Source: Ralstonia pickettii (GTDB lineage Bacteria; Pseudomonadota; Gammaproteobacteria; Burkholderiales; Burkholderiaceae). From it: a stretch of DNA of 64,000 nucleotides. Positions 25,439 through 33,928 of this stretch are shown here, piece by piece. A program made the position numbers and the translations under genes. The stretch lies in assembly GCF_000607165.1 (NCBI RefSeq), contig NZ_JFZG01000003.1, positions 1-64,000 on the forward strand. Direction: 5' to 3'. The stretch's first letter is position 1. Each line of letters begins with the position of its first letter. The notes beneath the pieces were generated by a model. The model was not told where the DNA came from and ran no database searches. It saw only the letters and a list, made by a program, of their open reading frames with translations.

Positions 25439-26749
25439 TCAGACTTCGGCGGTCTTGCCGCCCAGTCGCCGTGCCGTCTCGGACACATGCCGGTGAATGC
25501 GCGCGAGGAAATCGATCTCCGCCGCGCGTGTCGGCGAATGCCCGAGCGCCTGTGACAGATGCGTCGCCACGAATGAGGACTGCGGCGCCAGCATACTGAT
25601 CAGCCGCAGCAACTCGCGGCGCGCCTGGCTGGCGTCGTAGCCGAGGTGATCGGCCAGGGCGAGCAGCGCGTCCTGGTCGATGGCCTCATAGCGGGCTTGT
25701 GCGTCCGGCGACAGTTCATCGGCATTCCATTCGTTGGCGTAAACCGCCGCGCAGAAGAGGTGATCGTGCGCCGCAAGGCGGATGCCGTCCGCACCGATGT
25801 GGAAATGCAGTGTGCCGGCCGATGCATTGCGTCCGCCGATCAGCAGGCAGAACACCATCCAGCGGAACAGCGCGGCCGTGGCGGAAGCCTGATCCGCGCA
25901 CAGGCTCGCGCATTGCGCGACCTGCTCGACAGTGATCGGCAGAAAGCGGTGTTGGGGTGAGAGCCCCAGCAGTTGCACCGCCGAGACGACATAGCGTGCC
26001 TGCACCAGCGCCGTATCGTCGCTCTTGCAGCGCAGGGTGCGATCAAGGCGCTGTACCACGGCGGCCGTTTCGGGAAACTGGCGCAGACCGATGAACGGTG
26101 TGTCCAGCCCGATGCTGCGGCCCAATAGCGTCGCCCAGCAGTGGTTGATGGTGGCGTACGGCAAGTGCGCGCCTTCGCCCAGATCCAGCCGCACGAAGTG
26201 GCTCGACTGCGCGGCATTGGCCGGCGCAGAAAACCGCCCGAGCCACATCGACACCGGCAGGCCATTCGAAGCCAGGAAGGGCAGGCTGATTTCTTCGGAC
26301 GTCACGGCAGCATCGGTGCCGTAGCGCGCGCGAGGTTCAGCCACGCGCAGTGGCGTGCTGCGGGGCGGGCGTCCGATGGTTTGCTGGAACTGCAGCACGA
26401 GATCGCGTTCGGACAGCCCGTCGGCGCGGCCGCTGCATGGCTTGAGGCCGATGGGCACCAGGGCCAGCGGGCCATCCAGATGCGGCGCCGCTTGCGCCAG
26501 ATGTTCCAGTGCCGCGGCAGCTGCCTTGGGCGTGTTGCGTGCCGGTTCGGGCAGCAGGTATTCAAAGAAGTGGCGCACCGGCTGGGCTTTTGCCGTGTCG
26601 GCGATATTGCCGGCGGTGCGCGGCAGGTGGGGGCTCAGATCAAAGCCCTGCGACGAAGTCTGCCAGCGAGAATCGTATTCGAACGCCCAACCGCTGCGGC
26701 CGCACGATAGCTGACCGATCAGGTGCTTATTCAGGTAGACGTCCAGCAT
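25439..26749 (-). CDS. HipA-like protein, probably catalytically degenerate
   Basis: Start at ATG 26749 gives 436 residues with the HipA N-terminal region (LDVYLNKHLIGQLS, GWAFEYDSRW, LSPHLPRT, VRHFFEYLLPE) and a HipA kinase-like C-terminal part (QRLDRTLRC, FRWMVFCLLIGGRNASAG). In active HipA the segment after LLIG reads close to N-T-D-D-H-x-x-N, carrying catalytic Asp and Mg-binding Asn; here it is GGRNASAGTLHFH, so these residues appear lost. No hipB-like antitoxin gene lies upstream: the 550 bp before it contains only operator-like repeats. It may be a pseudokinase with a regulatory role. Confidence 0.75.
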   Translation of the reverse strand: MLDVYLNKHLIGQLSCGRSGWAFEYDSRWQTSSQGFDLSPHLPRTAGNIADTAKAQPVRHFFEYLLPEPARNTPKAAAAALEHLAQAAPHLDGPLALVPIGLKPCSGRADGLSERDLVLQFQQTIGRPPRSTPLRVAEPRARYGTDAAVTSEEISLPFLASNGLPVSMWLGRFSAPANAAQSSHFVRLDLGEGAHLPYATINHCWATLLGRSIGLDTPFIGLRQFPETAAVVQRLDRTLRCKSDDTALVQARYVVSAVQLLGLSPQHRFLPITVEQVAQCASLCADQASATAALFRWMVFCLLIGGRNASAGTLHFHIGADGIRLAAHDHLFCAAVYANEWNADELSPDAQARYEAIDQDALLALADHLGYDASQARRELLRLISMLAPQSSFVATHLSQALGHSPTRAAEIDFLARIHRHVSETARRLGGKTAEV

Positions 26750-27298
26750 GCGCGTATCCAACGTATTTGATGGAGCGTGCTTAGTCGGCTGTGCAGCGGA
26801 TAACCCGCCGGCAATTGGGAATTCGGCTGCTTTGCAGCAAATATGCCATTCCCTTGCACGCCCCTCATCGACCGAGGGCGAGCATAACAAAGAAAATCTG
26901 CGCAACGCGTACGGAAATCCGATTTCGATGATGCAAGTTTCTCAAATCGGATTATCGGATTGTTAAGATCGAGTGCGCGTTGGTCGATGTTTCAGGCGTC
27001 TACTTCAGTTTTGCAGATTTTTTAAATCTAGCCAGAGAGCCAATGCTGGCGCCATTGAATAAATTTCAGAGGCACCGAGGTGGCAAGGTATTCATTACAA
27101 ATCGGCGATTTATCGCGACAGTGCCAGCACTTTGCCGCGCTGCACGAATTGGCGGAAAAGTCCTTCGCAATGTGCGGCCGGAGGTGACATAACCGCATTG
27201 CTCACGGATTCAAATACGAATTTAAGCGCCGGCTTCAAGCGGGTTTTGATCGATCCGGGCAGTGCCCCGGCCACCCGGGGCACGATCAACGCGGCTAC
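26750..27298. other. AT-rich intergenic region upstream of HipA-like gene
   Basis: About 550 bp with clearly lower GC than the flanks. It contains the repeat cluster at 26915-26961 and presumably the promoter of the HipA-like gene. Short open frames here have no ribosome sites and look random. No hipB-type helix-turn-helix gene found on either strand. Confidence 0.5.
26915..26961. promoter_or_regulatory. Operator-like repeat cluster upstream of HipA-like gene
   Basis: AAATCCGATTT at 26915-26925 is an inverted copy of AAATCGGATT at 26944-26953, and ATCGGATT occurs again directly adjacent at 26954-26961. Three copies of one 8-base word in 47 bp, in both orientations, fit a regulator binding cluster. 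HipB operators (TATCC-N8-GGATA) are only loosely similar. Confidence 0.45.
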
Positions 27299-28231
27299 TC
27301 AGCGGCCGGAACGCAAAAGCGAATCCTGATCCTTTCCTGCGGCCGCCGCACTTGCAGGAGCCTTTTTCCCTGGTGCGAACACGCCGGTCGACAGCGACGT
27401 GCCGAGCAGGATCACCGCGCAGCCGATCACCATGTTGAGCGTCAGCTGCTCGCCCAGGAACAGGATGCCCCACAGCACGCCAAACACCGGAATCAAAAAG
27501 GTGACCGACACTGCGCGCGTCGGCCCCACGTGCGCGACAAGGCGGAAGAAGAGGATGTAGGCGACGCCCGTGCATGCGATGCCCAAGGCTATGACATGCA
27601 GCCACACGCTGCCGGTGGGCGTGTGCGCGGGCCACAGCCAATAGGCCAGCGGTGCGAGCACGATGGCGGCGGCCAATTGGCTGCCGGTCGCCACGGCCAA
27701 GGGCGGCACGCCGGTCAGGAAGCGCTTGGTGTAGCTGCTGGCCACGCCGTACAGCACGGTGGCCGACAGCGCTGCGGCTACCGCCATGCCGCCTTGTTTT
27801 GCGTCGATGACAGACGACCCGCCCACCAGCACGATGACGCCGATGAAGCCGATCGCCAATCCAAGCACGCGCAGCGACGACATCCGCTCGCCCAGCCATG
27901 TGAACGCGACGATGGCCGCAAACAACGGGGCCGCCGCATTGAGCACCGAGGTGAAGCCCGCCGTGAGGGTGAGTTCGGCATAGGCGAACAGACAGAACGG
28001 GATGGCCGAGTTCAGCACGCCCACGGCCAGCAGATGCGGCCAATGCGCGCGCAGCGCCCCCATGCCGCCGCGCAAGGTCAGTATCGGGACGAGGAAGCAC
28101 GAGGCAATCGCCACGCGCAGCGCAATGAGCGCAACGGGCCCGAAAGGCGGCGCTGCCACGCGCATGAACAGGAAGGAGCCGCCCCATAGGGCAGCCAGCG
28201 TGAGAAGTTCAAGCACATCGGAGCGGCGCAT
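27299..28231 (-). CDS. EamA/DMT family transporter
   Basis: A 310-residue protein with ten predicted membrane helices and two EamA repeats: LTLAALWGGSFLFMRVAAPPFGP in the first and VASSYTKRFL then GIACTGVAYILFFRLVAHVGPTRAVSVTFLIPVFGVLWGILFLGE in the second. This is the standard drug/metabolite exporter of the RhaT/YedA/PecM group, usually effluxing amino acids or other metabolites. The C-terminus is Ala/Lys-rich. Monocistronic by spacing; substrate unknown. Confidence 0.92.
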   Translation of the reverse strand: MRRSDVLELLTLAALWGGSFLFMRVAAPPFGPVALIALRVAIASCFLVPILTLRGGMGALRAHWPHLLAVGVLNSAIPFCLFAYAELTLTAGFTSVLNAAAPLFAAIVAFTWLGERMSSLRVLGLAIGFIGVIVLVGGSSVIDAKQGGMAVAAALSATVLYGVASSYTKRFLTGVPPLAVATGSQLAAAIVLAPLAYWLWPAHTPTGSVWLHVIALGIACTGVAYILFFRLVAHVGPTRAVSVTFLIPVFGVLWGILFLGEQLTLNMVIGCAVILLGTSLSTGVFAPGKKAPASAAAAGKDQDSLLRSGR

Positions 28232-28290
28232 GAAGGGGGCTCGTTATCGTTGTGGGGCGGTGTGCGCGCATTGTCCGCGCGATTTGCGTT

Positions 28291-28836
28291 TTATGCAGGT
28301 AGAAGTGCTAGCGTGCCTTGGCGATCGTCGGCCATGGGCAGGCGTTCGCCAACCCGCGCGGGATGACCTTCGAGCCGCAGCAGCGCGGCCTTGCGTGGCA
28401 AGCCGCCGGCATAGCCTGTGAGCGCCCCATCCGCGCCGACCACGCGGTGGCACGGGATGGCGATGGATATCGGGTTACGCCCCACGGCGGTGCCCACCGC
28501 GCGCGCATGTTCGCGCGTGAGCCCCAGGCGCGCTGTGATCTGGCCGTAGGTGGTACGGCCCCCGAACGCGATGTCGCACAGCAGGCGCCAGACGTCTTGC
28601 TGAAACGGTGTGCCCTCGGGGGCCATCGGCAGATCGAAGTCGTGGAGCTTCCCGGCAAAGTAGGCAGTGAACTGCGCCTGTGCCTCGCGGATGACCGGGA
28701 TGTCCGCGCCCGGCGACATGCGCGCGGCATTCAGCGGAATCGTCTTCTGGCCGGGAAAGAACGCGCCGGTCAGGTGGGTGTCGGTGGCGGTCAACAACAG
28801 ATCGCCGAGCGGGCAGGCAAAGGTGTGGCGGTACAT
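28291..28836 (-). CDS. ogt: Methylated-DNA--[protein]-cysteine S-methyltransferase
   Basis: The 181-residue protein carries the alkyl-acceptor motif IPCHRVVG with the reactive Cys at 129, preceded by the helix-turn-helix segment TTYGQITARLGLTREHARAVGTAVGRNP. It removes O6-methyl from guanine in a suicidal reaction. It sits 21 bp downstream of the Ada-AlkA fusion gene and is co-transcribed, giving a compact alkylation-repair operon. The C-terminal extension of about 30 residues beyond the usual end is unremarkable. Confidence 0.94.
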   Translation of the reverse strand: MYRHTFACPLGDLLLTATDTHLTGAFFPGQKTIPLNAARMSPGADIPVIREAQAQFTAYFAGKLHDFDLPMAPEGTPFQQDVWRLLCDIAFGGRTTYGQITARLGLTREHARAVGTAVGRNPISIAIPCHRVVGADGALTGYAGGLPRKAALLRLEGHPARVGERLPMADDRQGTLALLPA

Positions 28837-28857
28837 GGCGGTCGATTCGTCAGTTCG

Positions 28858-30333
28858 TCAACTCGATACAAGCGGGGTGAGCGCATCCTCGCGGTGCCAG
28901 AGATGCATGGCCGCATACGCGCGCCACGGCGCCCACGGTTCGGCGCGCTCGACCATGGCCCGGCGCGTGGGCAGTGCGCCGTCTCCGTTGGCGAGGCGCT
29001 TGCGCAGGACGTAATCGCCCAGCGGAAACGCGTTCGGCCAGCCCAGTGCGCGCATGGCGACGTATTGCGCTGTCCATTCGCCGACACCGGGCAGCGCTTG
29101 CAAGGCAGCCAGCGTGGGGGCGAGCGGCACCAGCGGTTCGAGCCGCAGGCCCCCACCGTCGATGGCGCGGGCGAGTTCTACGACGGCGGTGGCGCGGCTG
29201 GCTTGCAGACCCGTCTGCGCGGCCAACGCTTGCGCATCAATGTTTGCCAGTGCGGCAGCGCTCGGAAACGCCATCGACAACCCTTCGCGCGATTGCGGCA
29301 ACGGCATGCCATACGTGGCACTCATGCGCCCGAGAATGCGTCGCGCCTGCGCCAGCGAAATGACCTGCCCGGCGATGGCGCGCACGGCAATCTCGAAGCC
29401 GTCGACAGCGCCCGGCACGCGCAGGCCAGGCGTTTCCGCAGCAAGCGTGCCGAGGTGCGCGTCCACCAGATCGGGCCGGCAATCGAGGTCGAACAGCCGC
29501 CGCGCGCGGGCCAGCACGGGCGGCATGGCATGCAGCAGGCTGGGCGACAGCGTGAGCGCCACCGCGTGGCGTTGCGGCACATTGCGCGCGTGAAGCCAGC
29601 CGATGTGCCGCGCGCCAGCGTAGTCGACGGTAATCGTGCGTGCGTAGCTGTCGGCGTCGACCACTTCGACGCCGTCGACCGCTCGTGCCCGCAAGAATTC
29701 GAGCAATGCCTGCCACGCAAACGGCGGACGGTAGCCCAGCATGAGCGTGGGGCCGTCTTCGGCGCGCGGTGCCGTCGTGCGCGAGCGCAGGCGCGTGGGC
29801 GCAAAGCCGTAGTGCTCGGTAAAGCCGCTGTTCAGCCTGCGCACGCTCCCGAAGCCGGCCGCAAAGGCGACATCGCCGACGGGCATGGCGGTATCGGTCA
29901 GCAGCTGTTTGGCAAGCAGCAGGCGCTGCGTTTGCGCGTACTCGATCGGTGAGACGTCGAACTCGGCGCGGAAGATGCGGCGCAAGTGGCGGTCGGTCAC
30001 GCCCACGGCTGCAGCCAGCGCGGCAAGGTCGTGCTCTTGCAGAAAGCCTTCGTCGATCATGCGGGCGGCGGCGCGCGCGAGGCTCGACGACATCTCGGCC
30101 AAGCTGTGCCCCGGCGCCAGTTCCGGCCGGCAGCGCAGGCACGGCCGAAAGCCCGCGCGCTCCGCAGCGGCTGCCGTGGTGAAGAAGCGGCAGTTCTTTT
30201 CCAGCGGCGTGCGAACCGCGCAAACGGGGCGGCAATATACGCCGGTGGATGTCACACCGACGAAGAACCAGCCGTCAAAGCGACGGTCGCGCGATTGCAC
30301 GGCGTGGTAGCAGGCGTTGTGGTCGAGATGCAT
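28858..30333 (-). CDS. Bifunctional Ada-type regulator / DNA-3-methyladenine glycosylase II
   Basis: A 491-residue fusion. Residues 1-75 are the Ada zinc domain with four cysteines at 34, 38, 65 and 68 (GVYCRPVC and RPCLRC), which senses methylphosphotriesters. Residues 85-190 are an AraC-type helix-turn-helix region (AAAVGVTDRHLRRIFRAEF, PVGDVAFAAGFGSVRRLN). The rest is AlkA: N-terminal domain then the helix-hairpin-helix glycosylase (LQALPGVGEWTAQYVAMRALG) with the catalytic Asp retained in FPLGDYVLRK. It likely activates its own operon on methylation damage and excises 3-methyladenine. It is followed by ogt, which supplies the methyltransferase function lacking here. Confidence 0.93.
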   Translation of the reverse strand: MHLDHNACYHAVQSRDRRFDGWFFVGVTSTGVYCRPVCAVRTPLEKNCRFFTTAAAAERAGFRPCLRCRPELAPGHSLAEMSSSLARAAARMIDEGFLQEHDLAALAAAVGVTDRHLRRIFRAEFDVSPIEYAQTQRLLLAKQLLTDTAMPVGDVAFAAGFGSVRRLNSGFTEHYGFAPTRLRSRTTAPRAEDGPTLMLGYRPPFAWQALLEFLRARAVDGVEVVDADSYARTITVDYAGARHIGWLHARNVPQRHAVALTLSPSLLHAMPPVLARARRLFDLDCRPDLVDAHLGTLAAETPGLRVPGAVDGFEIAVRAIAGQVISLAQARRILGRMSATYGMPLPQSREGLSMAFPSAAALANIDAQALAAQTGLQASRATAVVELARAIDGGGLRLEPLVPLAPTLAALQALPGVGEWTAQYVAMRALGWPNAFPLGDYVLRKRLANGDGALPTRRAMVERAEPWAPWRAYAAMHLWHREDALTPLVSS

Positions 30334-30471
30334 GGTGGTGATCGGGGAACCTGGCGGCTAGTCTAGCCCTGTCGGGTCGCATGGGTTCGCCGGATTCGGA
30401 CAAGTCCCTCCATGCCAAAAACTCGGCATCTCGGCACAATTGCGCACACAACAACACATCGGGAGATCGGC

Positions 30472-31218
30472 ATGTCCAAGACCATCGTCATTACCGGCGG
30501 GAGCCGGGGTATCGGTCGCGCCACGGCGGTGCTGTGTGCGCAACGCGGCTGGTCTGTCGCGCTGCAATATCGCGGCAACCGGCAGGCAGCGGAAGAGACG
30601 GTGGGGCTGATCGAACAGGCCGGCGGCCATGCGCTGGCGGTGCAGGGCGACGTGTCGAGCGATGAAGACGTGATTGCGCTATTCGAGGCAGCGGCGGGGC
30701 GCTTTGGCGCGCTGCATGGCGTGGTCAACAACGCCGGTATCGTGGCCGAGGCTCAGGATGTGGCCGACATGACCACGCACCGGCTGCGCACGATGTTCGA
30801 GACGAATGTGCTGGGTGCCTTTCTGGTAGCACGCGAGGCGGCGCGGCGGCTGTCGACGTCGCGCGGCGGCGTGGGCGGTTCGGTGGTGAACGTGTCGTCG
30901 GCGGCCTCGCGACTGGGGTCACCGCACGAGTATGTCGACTACGCCGCCTCAAAGGGTGCCGTCGACACCATGACGCTGGGGCTGGCGCGTGAACTCGGGC
31001 GCGATGGCGTGCGCGTCAATGCCGTGCGCCCCGGCTTGATCGAGACCGATATCCACGCCTCAGGCGGCCAGCCCGATCGCGCGCAGCGCCTGGGCGGCGC
31101 CACGCCCGTCGGCCGGCCCGGCACGCCGCAGGAAGTGGCCGAGACCATCGTCTGGCTGCTCTCCGATGCGGCGTCATACGTGACGGGCGCGCTGCTGGAT
31201 TGCTCGGGTGGGCGCTGA
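30472..31218 (+). CDS. SDR family oxidoreductase
   Basis: Start at ATG 30472 behind GGGAG. The 248-residue protein is a classical short-chain dehydrogenase: nucleotide motif TGGSRGIGRA near residue 9, NNAG at 86-89, Ser at 142-143, and the catalytic Y157-x3-K161 in YVDYAASK, with a C-terminal PEEVAxTIVWLLSD-like segment. The phrase YRGNRQAAEETV after strand 2 suggests NADP preference. Substrate unknown; it resembles 3-oxoacyl-reductase or glucose-dehydrogenase-like members. Confidence 0.92.
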   Translation: MSKTIVITGGSRGIGRATAVLCAQRGWSVALQYRGNRQAAEETVGLIEQAGGHALAVQGDVSSDEDVIALFEAAAGRFGALHGVVNNAGIVAEAQDVADMTTHRLRTMFETNVLGAFLVAREAARRLSTSRGGVGGSVVNVSSAASRLGSPHEYVDYAASKGAVDTMTLGLARELGRDGVRVNAVRPGLIETDIHASGGQPDRAQRLGGATPVGRPGTPQEVAETIVWLLSDAASYVTGALLDCSGGR

Positions 31219-31225
31219 TCGGCGA

Positions 31226-32110
31226 TCAGGCATTCGCTCCGGAGCGGAAGGTATCGCACTGGCGAAGGTCGCCGCCATCGAAGCCCTGGCGGAACCAGTG
31301 CATGCGCTGCTCTGACGTGCCGTGCGTGAAGGCATCGGGCGTGACGCTGCGGCCCGCGTTGCGCTGCAGCGTGTCGTCGCCGATGGCGTGCGCGGCAGTG
31401 AGCGCTTGCTCCAGATCGCCGCGCTCGAGCAGACCGCGTTGCTGCGCAAAGTGGCCCCACACGCCGGCAAGGCAATCGGCCTGCAGCTCCAGCTTGACCG
31501 ACAGCGCATTCGCCCCAGCCTGCGATTTGCCGGCCTGCGCGCGGCTGACCTTCTCCGACACGCCCAGCAGGTTTTGCACGTGGTGCCCCACCTCGTGCGC
31601 GACGACGTACGCGGCGGCAAAGTCGCCCGGGGCGCCAAACTTGCGGCGCAACTCGTCGAAGAAGCCGAGGTCGAGGTAGACCTTGGTGTCGGCCGGGCAA
31701 TAGAACGGACCGACGGCCGAAGTGGCGTCGCCGCAGCCTGAGCGGATGCCCTGGCGGAACAGCACGAGCTTGGGCGGCTGATACGCACGGCCGGCTTGCT
31801 TGAACAGTTGCGTCCAGGTGTCTTCGGTGTCGCCCAACACATGCGAGACCAATTGTTTGCTGCGGTCGTTGTCGGTTTCTCCGGCGGGCCGGGCAGGGCT
31901 GTGCGGCGCGGATTGCGTCGGCGCGTTCTGCGACACCTGCATCACCATGCTGAGGATTTCCAGCGGGTTCTTGCCCATCAGCAAGCCCACAACGGCCACG
32001 ATCGCGATGCCGCCGATGCCCAGCCGCATGCCGCCGCCACCGAAGCCGCCGCCCGAAGACGCGCGCTCATCCTCGACGTTATTGCTTTCGCGCATGTCAT
32101 CCCAACGCAC
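31226..32110 (-). CDS. YpfJ family neutral zinc metallopeptidase
   Basis: The 294-residue protein starts MRWDDMRESNNVEDER, followed by a Gly-rich stretch, one membrane anchor (residues 30-47, GIGGIAIVAVVGLLMG) and a peptidase domain with the zinc motif AHEVGHHVQNLLG. KVYLDLGFFDELRRKFGA and the ELQADCLAGVWGH third-ligand region are diagnostic of the YpfJ/KPN_02809 family. It is probably anchored with the peptidase outside the cytoplasm. Function in cells is not established. A 12-bp palindrome lies 67 bp upstream. Confidence 0.92.
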   Translation of the reverse strand: MRWDDMRESNNVEDERASSGGGFGGGGMRLGIGGIAIVAVVGLLMGKNPLEILSMVMQVSQNAPTQSAPHSPARPAGETDNDRSKQLVSHVLGDTEDTWTQLFKQAGRAYQPPKLVLFRQGIRSGCGDATSAVGPFYCPADTKVYLDLGFFDELRRKFGAPGDFAAAYVVAHEVGHHVQNLLGVSEKVSRAQAGKSQAGANALSVKLELQADCLAGVWGHFAQQRGLLERGDLEQALTAAHAIGDDTLQRNAGRSVTPDAFTHGTSEQRMHWFRQGFDGGDLRQCDTFRSGANA

Positions 32111-32428
32111 GGTGTTCTCCTTGATAGGCCTGTAAGGCTAGTAGGGCAGGGTCGGTCCGGGCGTCACACCCGGTAAACTTTGCAAAGTCTACCTGCTGTG
32201 CGTATGTACGGGCATGCCGCCGCGCTGCCGAATCGTCTGTGCGAAAAGCCGGGGCCAGGATTGACAAGGCTTGGCGGCAATTTGTGGCACCGCACCATCC
32301 CCGGCAGGAAACTTGCTAACCAAGGCTGCTCATCCTCCGTCCGGCTGTCACACAGGTGACATGCGGCGGTTTCCGAATAACGTTCGGCAGAAGACGACGC
32401 TGCCGATCCATGATCTCGAGTTCTCACC
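32111..32428. other. Divergent intergenic region with 12-bp palindrome
   Basis: About 320 bp between ypfJ-like and a plus-strand hypothetical gene. The perfect palindrome ACTTTGCAAAGT lies at 32177-32188, with a small GC hairpin beside it. No gene or RNA recognised. Confidence 0.35.
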
Positions 32429-33019
32429 ATGCGCTTGCCTGCTTCGATCACTGCTCAACCGCCAGACGCCACGGAGCCGTCGCATCTGGCTGCCACCCAT
32501 GTTGACCCGACCGAGGTGTCGGATGTGGAGCAGGCCGCCGCAGAGCGCAAGCCGCGGTGGGAGCGCGTGTCGGGTGCCGTAGTCGGCGGCGCATTCAGCA
32601 GCGTTGCAGCCGCGTTGATTGCTGTGACGGGGGCGATTTACGTCGGGATGTACCACGCGCCCTGGGTGAAGAGCCTCGCCAGCCGCACGCCGACGGCCGC
32701 GCAGGCCGGCGATGCGATGAGCGTTGCCATGGCCGCCGGGCCTGCCAACGCAGCGACGCCGGCGCCGACCGCCGCATCTGCACCCACGGAAGCGGCTACG
32801 CAACCCGCATCGCCCGACCGCGTTGCGGCAGCGCGTGACCGGATGGAGCAACGCGTGTACTCGCAAGTGCCGCCGCCGCGCGCGCGCACGGTCGCCGAAC
32901 GCGAGACGCTGGAAGACAACGACGCGCCGGCATCCGCCAACGCACGTCGTCATCATCGCGGTACGCGTTACATGCGCCATGGCGCGCCGTTCAACGCGGC
33001 CTGGTACAAGGGCGCCTGA
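32429..33019 (+). CDS. Hypothetical single-pass membrane protein
   Basis: A 196-residue protein with a hydrophilic N-terminus, one membrane helix around residues 49-72 (VSGAVVGGAFSSVAAALIAVTG), an Ala/Pro/Thr-rich low-complexity linker (residues 85-130) and a basic C-terminus (ANARRHHRGTRYMRHGAPFN). No clear ribosome site precedes the ATG at 32429, so the start is uncertain. The architecture suggests a cytosolic tail, an anchor and a flexible periplasmic arm. No family known to me. Confidence 0.55.
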   Translation: MRLPASITAQPPDATEPSHLAATHVDPTEVSDVEQAAAERKPRWERVSGAVVGGAFSSVAAALIAVTGAIYVGMYHAPWVKSLASRTPTAAQAGDAMSVAMAAGPANAATPAPTAASAPTEAATQPASPDRVAAARDRMEQRVYSQVPPPRARTVAERETLEDNDAPASANARRHHRGTRYMRHGAPFNAAWYKGA

Positions 33020-33035
33020 TCGGCCTTCTCGGTAT

Positions 33036-33920
33036 CTAGGCCAGTCGCAGCGGGCAATCTGCTTCGAAGTTTTCCAATGTGTGCATCGCTGTCATCAGGC
33101 GCCGGTGCAGCGATTCTGACACCGGCAGAATCGGCGCGCGCGTATCTGCGCCAATGCTTCCCTGCGCAGACAACAACGCCTTGACCGGCGCCGGGTTTGG
33201 CTCCGCAAACAGCAGCGCCGCCAACGGCGCGAGGGCGTCGGCCAACCGCCGGGCTTCGTCGATGCGACCCGCGCGATGGTGCGCAACGAGTGCCACGAAT
33301 AGCTCAGGCCGCAGATGCGCGCCGGCCAGGATGCCTCCCGTGCCGCCATGTGCCAGGCATTCGAGCAGCGCGCTGTCATCCCCGCTCAGCACATCCAGCG
33401 GCCCGCCTTGCAACGCGCCGAAATGCTCGGCCACACATTCCTTGATGGCGACGATGTTGGGCTGCTCTGCCAGCACCAGCGCGGTCTGCGGCGCGATCGA
33501 GACGCCCGTGCGCTTGGGCACGTTGTAGAGCACCAGCGGGCGGGTCGTGCTGTCGGCGACTTGTGCGTAATGCCAGCGCAATCCCGCCTGCGACGGGCAG
33601 ACGTAGTAAGGCGGTGGCACCAGGTAGCCCGCGCTGTTCCAACGCTCGTAGTGTCGGATTTGCGCGCAGACTTCGCCCGTGTCCGCCGCGCCCACGCCTA
33701 TCAGAAAGGGCGTGCGATCGCCACAAGCGTCGGCGATGGCTTCCAGCACGGTATAGCGCTCGATTTGCGAGAGCAGCGCGGCTTCGCCTGTCGTGCCGAG
33801 TGCAACGAAACCCGACACACCGGCGCTTTGGTAATGGCACACCAATCGGCGCAGCGCGGTGGTGTCGACGCGATCGCGATGAAACGGTGTGACCAGCGGA
33901 ATCCAGATTCCCGAGAACAT
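33036..33920 (-). CDS. DapA family lyase (4-hydroxy-tetrahydrodipicolinate synthase-like)
   Basis: Start at ATG 33920, GAGG upstream. The 294-residue TIM-barrel protein keeps the DHDPS residues: GTTGEA with T43-T44, Y132 and R137 in YNVPKRTG, and the Schiff-base lysine K160 in AIKE. It could therefore condense pyruvate with aspartate semialdehyde. The active-site loop reads PPYYVCPSQAG rather than the usual PYYNKPTQEG. Its setting, 8 bp after a hypothetical gene and downstream of an MHS permease and gamma-glutamyltransferase, looks catabolic, so it may be a paralogue acting on another 2-oxo acid rather than the lysine-biosynthesis enzyme. Confidence 0.85.
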   Translation of the reverse strand: MFSGIWIPLVTPFHRDRVDTTALRRLVCHYQSAGVSGFVALGTTGEAALLSQIERYTVLEAIADACGDRTPFLIGVGAADTGEVCAQIRHYERWNSAGYLVPPPYYVCPSQAGLRWHYAQVADSTTRPLVLYNVPKRTGVSIAPQTALVLAEQPNIVAIKECVAEHFGALQGGPLDVLSGDDSALLECLAHGGTGGILAGAHLRPELFVALVAHHRAGRIDEARRLADALAPLAALLFAEPNPAPVKALLSAQGSIGADTRAPILPVSESLHRRLMTAMHTLENFEADCPLRLA

Positions 33921-33928
33921 GGCGCGCC

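Noticed and set aside
26980-27192. A 70-codon plus-strand frame in the AT-rich spacer, considered as a hipB-like partner
   Set aside because: TTG start without ribosome site, wrong orientation to the HipA-like gene, no helix-turn-helix.
28318-29952. A 544-codon plus-strand frame over ogt and the Ada-AlkA gene
   Set aside because: Antisense shadow; the minus-strand products have intact catalytic motifs.
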